NCBI GenBank assembly: GCA_039193195.1
Contig: JBCCWS010000001.1
Location: 1 to 64,000 of the forward strand
From: Pseudomonadota bacterium
Lineage (GTDB): Bacteria; Pseudomonadota; Gammaproteobacteria; Steroidobacterales; JBCBZW01
Direction of reading: 5' to 3'
DNA: 64,000 nt
The stretch's first letter is position 1. Each line of letters starts with the position of its first letter. Made by a program: the position numbers and the translations under genes. The notes beneath the pieces were generated by a model. That model was not told the origin of the DNA. It saw only the letters and a program-made list of their open reading frames with translations, and ran no database searches. Of the stretch, positions 59,902-64,000 are shown piece by piece.

Positions 59902-60510
59902 ATGGACGATAGGGCGATGGCGGGCGCGGCAGCATCTGCCGCCCCGGCGCGGCTCGCCGTGGCGAGTCCTGAGGCCGGGGAGGACGAGGCGTTGATGGTG
60001 GCATTCGGGGCAGGCGAGGCGCCTGCCTTCGATATGCTCTACGAGCGCTATCGGGGCCCCGTGTATCGATTCTTCGCCCGCCAGCTGCGCGTCGAAGACG
60101 CGCAGGAGGCGCACCAGGACACCTGGTTGCGCGTGATCCGCGCGCGAGAGCGCTACCGGCCCACCAGCAGCTTTCGTAGCTACCTGTTCACGATCGCCCA
60201 CAACGTGTTGACCGATCTGTGGCGACGCCAAGGGCGCCGACCAGCCGATGCCGCCGTCGATCCCGATGAGCTCGTGGGCCGCGGTGATCCCGTGGGCGAG
60301 AGCGAGCGGGCGGAGTTGGTAGATCAATTCTTCGCGTTGCTCGCCGAGCTTCCCGTCGAACAGCGGGAGGCCTTTGTCCTGCGAGAGGACGCAGGTTTGA
60401 GTAACGAGCAGATCGCTGAGGTCACGGGCGTGGGTGTAGAGACCGTGCGCAGCCGCATACGCTACGCGGTGCGCAAACTCAAAGGAGGCATGGCGTCTCA
60501 TGGACAGTAA
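59902..60510 (+). CDS. ECF-type RNA polymerase sigma factor
   Basis: The 202-aa sigma factor has sigma-70 region 2 (FDMLYERYRGPVYRFFARQL ... AQEAHQDTWLRVIRARERYR ... SYLFTIAHNVLTDLWRRQG) and region 4 (LPVEQREAFVLREDAGLSNE QIAEVTGVGVETVRSRIRYA). It lacks regions 1 and 3, as ECF factors do. It should direct transcription of a regulon that probably includes this operon; target promoters are not identified. The next gene overlaps by 11 bp and likely controls it. Confidence 0.93.
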   Translation: MDDRAMAGAAASAAPARLAVASPEAGEDEALMVAFGAGEAPAFDMLYERYRGPVYRFFARQLRVEDAQEAHQDTWLRVIRARERYRPTSSFRSYLFTIAHNVLTDLWRRQGRRPADAAVDPDELVGRGDPVGESERAELVDQFFALLAELPVEQREAFVLREDAGLSNEQIAEVTGVGVETVRSRIRYAVRKLKGGMASHGQ

Positions 60511-61477
60511 GGCAGACGAGCGCGACGACGCGGAGCGCGCCCTACTGGCACGCTATCATGCGCGACCCCCGGCGCAGCCTCCGGCTGCTCTCGATGTGGC
60601 GATTCGTGCGGCGGCTCGGAAGGCCGTAGTCACCGGTAGTGAACGCGACCACGGCCAGTCACCGACGAGTGCTGGTGGCAATGCCTCGCCATCGCCGTGG
60701 ATGGCTCTGGCGGCCGCGGTCGCTATGGCGGCGCTCGTACTGCCTGGATTGCTGCGCGAGCCAGATGCAGGCGTGGTGGCGCTCAAGGCTGAGAGCACGA
60801 GTGAGTCGGCGGTGGCGTCGAGCAGGCCTGCACCGTTGGCCCTCGGCGGGGCTTTGCTGGCCGACCAGGAGGCGCAGTCCACGGCGCAGCCCGCGCCTCA
60901 GCAAGCCGCCGAACGCCCGCGCCGTGCGCGCGCCTCCGATGCTCGCGAACAGTCTGGTCAGGAGACCGTGCCAGCGCTTGCGCAAGCGCTGAGCGATGCG
61001 GCGATTGCGGACCGGGATGACGATGACCTCGTGGCCTACGCCTTGAACGGGCTGGGCGAGTCCGATGCGGCGCTTGGTGATGCACCTGATCAGATGACCC
61101 TGTGGGTCGCCCCCGTGCCGTCACTCGAAGATCGGAGTTCGAGCGGCCTCGCCCCAGATGTCTCGCAGGTCGTGACCGAGTTGGTTACGCAACATCGCCT
61201 CGAGGGCCGTTTTCGACCCGAGGCCGTGACCTCCGATCAGCTCAACGTCACCTTGCTCGAGAGCCTAGTGCTTATCCAAGGTGACTGGGCCGCCGACGGT
61301 GCGAGCTGCGATCCCTCGTTCACGCTCGATCGCCGACCTGGCGAGCCAGCGCTCGTCAGCGTGGAGCGCATCGCCGCAAGTCAAGCCGAAGACTTTGTGT
61401 TCTTGCGCTTGGAGAGCCCATCGCGGGTGCGCCTGGTGCACTGCACGGCCCAGGGGTGGGTCATCACCGCAAGGTGA
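60500..61477 (+). CDS. Probable anti-sigma/regulatory membrane protein
   Basis: A 325-aa protein with a cytoplasmic N-terminal region (about 70 residues), a single membrane helix (WMALAAAVAMAALVLPGLLR), and a large Ala/Ser/Gln-rich periplasmic part ending in a domain with TLLESLVLIQGDWAADGASC and DFVFLRLESPSRVRLVHC. The layout, the 11-bp overlap with the sigma gene and the ARYHARPPAQPPAALDVAIR N-terminus support a regulator that binds the sigma factor; no zinc-binding HxxxC motif is seen. The two extracytoplasmic Cys may form a disulfide. No named family recognised. Confidence 0.7.
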   Translation: MDSKADERDDAERALLARYHARPPAQPPAALDVAIRAAARKAVVTGSERDHGQSPTSAGGNASPSPWMALAAAVAMAALVLPGLLREPDAGVVALKAESTSESAVASSRPAPLALGGALLADQEAQSTAQPAPQQAAERPRRARASDAREQSGQETVPALAQALSDAAIADRDDDDLVAYALNGLGESDAALGDAPDQMTLWVAPVPSLEDRSSSGLAPDVSQVVTELVTQHRLEGRFRPEAVTSDQLNVTLLESLVLIQGDWAADGASCDPSFTLDRRPGEPALVSVERIAASQAEDFVFLRLESPSRVRLVHCTAQGWVITAR

Positions 61478-61519
61478 GCAGTCCAGCGCGACAGAAGATG
61501 GGGGATCATCGCGAGGCAG

Positions 61520-62551
61520 TTGATTTCGCAGCGTGTTGATGTTGCTGTAGCCGCAGTTCGCTACGTGGGCCTCCGGATCAGTTCACCTCGCGCAGGCGGG
61601 CCGAACGTGCAGCACATTCCGGTGGCTGGGAGGGCAACCCCGTCGGGCAATCAGGTGATCCACCCCATCTACCTACCGTACGCCGCGGAACAACTCGCGC
61701 GGCACTTCGTGGGCGACGGCTCACGACACATCGAGCACTTCGAGCGCTCGGCGCAGCGCTATGATGCGTTCATGGCAGCCCATCGCGACGCCACCGATGT
61801 GGCGCTATCCGTGGCGCGCCGACCGCGGCAGATCGAGCAGGATGAGCGCGTCTGGAGCGTCGCTGCCCTCAAGCATGTATTCGATCATCCTCAGCGCGAC
61901 GAGCGCCTGATAGATTTACTTGCCTCCTGCTTCGGCAAACGGCCGCCGGTTCGCGATCTGCCCACCTGGGGCACGTGCCTAGAGGGTCCCCTCGAACTGT
62001 TCTTCCAGGTGCAGTATCCCTCGCCGCCGGCTTACCTCAGCTGGTTGGCGGAGCACCTGGAGCAGCGCCATCTCATCCCCTTTGTGCTGGACGCGGCGCG
62101 GCGCCCCTCGCGGCGCCCGCTGGAAGGGCCAGTTACCGTCGATGCCGTGTTGCTCAACCCGGCCAACGGTTTCGCCGTGCTCTTCGAGGCGGAGGTGCTC
62201 GACGACTGCCTGAGCGATGTGCCCTACGATAGCCTGCGCAACCAGCTGACGCGCACGATCGACGTCATGGTGGAGCCGACCCGCGGGCTGGGCCCGACCT
62301 TGGATCGCCGCCGGCCTCACCGCACGCTTTTCTGCATGCTGACCCCTCAGCTGTTTCGCGACCATCCCGAATCACGCCACTACGCGGCCTTGCTGATCGA
62401 CTACATGGGGTGCAACGACACCTTGGCTCGTGATCTGCTGCATCGAGAGGCGAGGCTGCTCGATGGGGTGTCCTCACGCCTCGGCTGGCTCACCTTTGAG
62501 GACCTGCTGCGAGGCTTTCCCGGTGCTTGTCCCTGGATGACAACCGCTTAG
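61520..62551 (+). CDS. Protein of unknown function, possible nuclease-like fold
   Basis: A 343-aa soluble protein without signal or membrane segment. It includes HIEHFERSAQRYDAFMAAHR, LPTWGTCLEGPLELFFQVQY PSPPAYLSWLAEHLEQRHLI, VTVDAVLLNPANGFAVLFEA EVLDD and RTLFCMLTPQLFRDHPESRH YAALLIDYM. The VDAVLLNxxxGxAVLFEAEV element (acidic residue on one strand and E-x-E on the next) resembles the core of PD-(D/E)XK nucleases, but this is conjecture. A TTG start at 61520 is used; a GTG further in is possible. It is convergent with the next gene and not obviously linked to the sigma operon. Confidence 0.65.
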   Translation: MISQRVDVAVAAVRYVGLRISSPRAGGPNVQHIPVAGRATPSGNQVIHPIYLPYAAEQLARHFVGDGSRHIEHFERSAQRYDAFMAAHRDATDVALSVARRPRQIEQDERVWSVAALKHVFDHPQRDERLIDLLASCFGKRPPVRDLPTWGTCLEGPLELFFQVQYPSPPAYLSWLAEHLEQRHLIPFVLDAARRPSRRPLEGPVTVDAVLLNPANGFAVLFEAEVLDDCLSDVPYDSLRNQLTRTIDVMVEPTRGLGPTLDRRRPHRTLFCMLTPQLFRDHPESRHYAALLIDYMGCNDTLARDLLHREARLLDGVSSRLGWLTFEDLLRGFPGACPWMTTA

Positions 62552-62565
62552 CGGCGGCTCAAGGC

Positions 62566-64000
62566 TCAGGCGGCGGCGCTCGGATCGCCCTCGGACTGCT
62601 TCTCGGGGTTGGCGGCGGGGCCGGACAGCAACAGGGCGGGCGCCTCGATGGCGAAGCCTTGGGCCATGTCCGCCGACAGGCTCAGCATGTCTTCGAGCAC
62701 GTCGGAGGACTCGACAAACATCGCGCAGGTGAGCACGTCGAGGGCGCCTGCAGCGTCGATCGCGGACTTCACGACGATGCGATCCAGCGAGTTCTCATGG
62801 GCGTCGCGCACCGAGGCGCCGTCGAGCTTGAGCATGTCGATATCGAGCGCCTGGGCGATCGCCAGGGAAGCGCTGCTGGTGCTGAATCCGTCGAGAGCGA
62901 AACGGCAGCCTAGGGGGCGCAGGGTCTCGATGAGCTTCTCCAGAGCGCCCGCGTGGCGCTTTGCAAAGGCTTCACGGATCTCGAAGTTAATTACTCCATT
63001 TGGTAGATCCAGTGACTCATGCAGTTCGCGCATGAAATCGCCGAAGTTGGCGTCCTTTATTGTCGCCGGAGAGAGATTCACCCAGTAGTGCTCCACGGTC
63101 CGCGCGTCGGCCTCGACGGCGCCAATGTGTCGTGCGAGCTGCTCGACGACCCACCGGTCGATATCAGCCGCTAGCCCGTAGCGCTCTGCCACGGGCAGGA
63201 ATGCGCCCGGCAGCACGCTGGCCTCGCCTTGCTCATCGAGCATCCTCAGCAGGATCTCCGCTTGCCTCGGTGCTGTGGGATCGCGCAAGGGCATGATCTG
63301 CTGAGCCATGAGTGCGAAGCCATCGCCGTCCAGCGCGCTGCGCAGGCGCTGCGCCCAGTGTATCTCTGCCGCTCGTGCGTCCGGCTTACCGTCGCCCTCG
63401 TCGTCGGCGAGGCAAACGCGATTGCGCCCTCCATCCTTGGCAGCGAAGCAGGCGTCGTCGGCGCGGCGTAGGGCGTCGTCGAGGGGGCCGCTCGGTCGAT
63501 CGACCCCGACGATGCCGATGCTGGCGCCGATACGGAAGCTCTGCCCATCCCAGTCGAAGACCAGGTCTTCCATCCGTGCGCGGATCACCTCGGCGATCTG
63601 CGCCCCCGTCTCAAGGTCGCAGCGTTTGCAGATCACGGCGAATTCATCGCCGCCGAGGCGAACCACCAGGTCGCGCTCGCGCACGCTCTGGGTGATCGTG
63701 CTCGCGACCTGCTGCAGTAGCGCGTCGCCTGCCGCGTGCCCAGCCGTGTCGTTGACCACCTTGAACTTGTCAAGGTCGATCAGTCCGATCACCAGCGGGT
63801 AGGCGTTGTCCGCGTCCTCTCCGCCGAGCTCGGCGAGGGTCTGCTCGAACATGCGGCGGTTGGCGAGGCCCGTGAGGGCGTCGTGGCGAGCTTGGTGTTG
63901 CAGCTCCGCCGCGAGGCGACGCGATTCTGTTGCATCCTGAAGCTGAAGTACGGCGTAAGCGAAGTCGTCTTCTTCGCGTACGGAAGAAAAGTGTAGGGCG
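62566..64000 (-). CDS. PAS-GGDEF-EAL protein with degenerate EAL domain, truncated by the window edge
   Basis: The reading frame continues past 64000, so the N-terminus is missing. The visible part begins with the end of a PAS domain (HFSSVREEDDFAYAVLQLQD ATESRR) and ARHDALTGLANRRMFEQ, the start of the GGDEF domain, whose signature reads LGGDEFAVIC. The EAL domain has EILLRM at the EAL position, LDGFSTSSASL in place of DDFGTGYSS, and KLDGASV. Loss of the catalytic DD pair suggests the EAL domain no longer hydrolyses c-di-GMP. GGDEF looks catalytically intact. Confidence 0.9.
   Translation of the reverse strand, partial: ALHFSSVREEDDFAYAVLQLQDATESRRLAAELQHQARHDALTGLANRRMFEQTLAELGGEDADNAYPLVIGLIDLDKFKVVNDTAGHAAGDALLQQVASTITQSVRERDLVVRLGGDEFAVICKRCDLETGAQIAEVIRARMEDLVFDWDGQSFRIGASIGIVGVDRPSGPLDDALRRADDACFAAKDGGRNRVCLADDEGDGKPDARAAEIHWAQRLRSALDGDGFALMAQQIMPLRDPTAPRQAEILLRMLDEQGEASVLPGAFLPVAERYGLAADIDRWVVEQLARHIGAVEADARTVEHYWVNLSPATIKDANFGDFMRELHESLDLPNGVINFEIREAFAKRHAGALEKLIETLRPLGCRFALDGFSTSSASLAIAQALDIDMLKLDGASVRDAHENSLDRIVVKSAIDAAGALDVLTCAMFVESSDVLEDMLSLSADMAQGFAIEAPALLLSGPAANPEKQSEGDPSAAA

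Noticed and set aside
1-64000. CRISPR array
   Set aside because: No set of regularly spaced identical repeats with unique spacers; the repeated units at 0.7-8.5 kb are attC sites, not CRISPR repeats.

Overview
The window looks like chromosomal DNA of a GC-rich gammaproteobacterium. Osmoregulated periplasmic glucan genes (opgG/opgH), several GGDEF/EAL proteins, a CheB-CheR fusion, an RND pump, a TonB-dependent receptor and DUF4124/DUF1697/YaiI-type genes all point that way. The genus cannot be fixed from sequence alone. No tRNA, rRNA or CRISPR array was seen.

Region 1 (1 to about 10.9 kb) is a mobile gene cassette array of a chromosomal integron, read left to right. Six intact or nearly intact, very similar attC sites of about 99 bp (near 0.7, 4.0, 4.8, 5.5, 7.7 and 8.4 kb) and two attC sites split by insertion sequences separate short plus-strand cassettes. 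The cargo is three type II toxin-antitoxin modules (BrnT/BrnA, a TIGR02574-type antitoxin with a RelE/ParE toxin, and a HigB/HigA-like pair), a protein with a Ymh-like C-terminus that may be a defence protein, a frameshifted DUF6883/DUF4926 pair, and unknown membrane, soluble and secreted proteins. Two IS1111-type (IS110 family) elements sit inside attC sites at the same relative position and orientation; one is intact and one has a nonsense mutation. An IS481-family element sits in another cassette. The integrase gene is not in the window; attC polarity puts attI/intI to the left.

Region 2 (11.0 to 18.5 kb) holds small accessory metabolic genes: four VOC (glyoxalase-fold) proteins, a lipase-like hydrolase, DUF1287, DUF1697, a YmdB-like macrodomain protein and a SnoaL-like protein, with decayed intervening DNA. 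Region 3 (19 to 25.3 kb) encodes an RND permease, its adaptor and a LytS/LytTR two-component pair on one strand. Region 4 (25.4 to 33.4 kb) has a TonB-dependent receptor, cobT-cobS-cobC for the lower-ligand end of cobalamin synthesis, a cobalamin riboswitch, and btuC-btuD transporter genes with no recognisable btuF.

Region 5 (33.5 to 47.9 kb) is signalling-rich: a beta-propeller/GGDEF sensor, a TetR regulator, a lone receiver, a PAS-GGDEF-EAL protein, a CheB-CheR-PAS-kinase fusion, plus secreted proteins and a BNR-repeat protein. Region 6 (48 to 54.7 kb, minus strand) has opgG-opgH and, read in the same direction, a Sel1-repeat protein coupled to a CPBP-family membrane protease. Region 7 (55.4 to 64 kb) has a proteinase-K-like secreted protease, a strong terminator with no gene before it, a VWA protein with an ECF sigma factor and its probable membrane partner, an unknown protein, and a PAS-GGDEF-EAL protein with a degenerate EAL domain that runs off the right edge.
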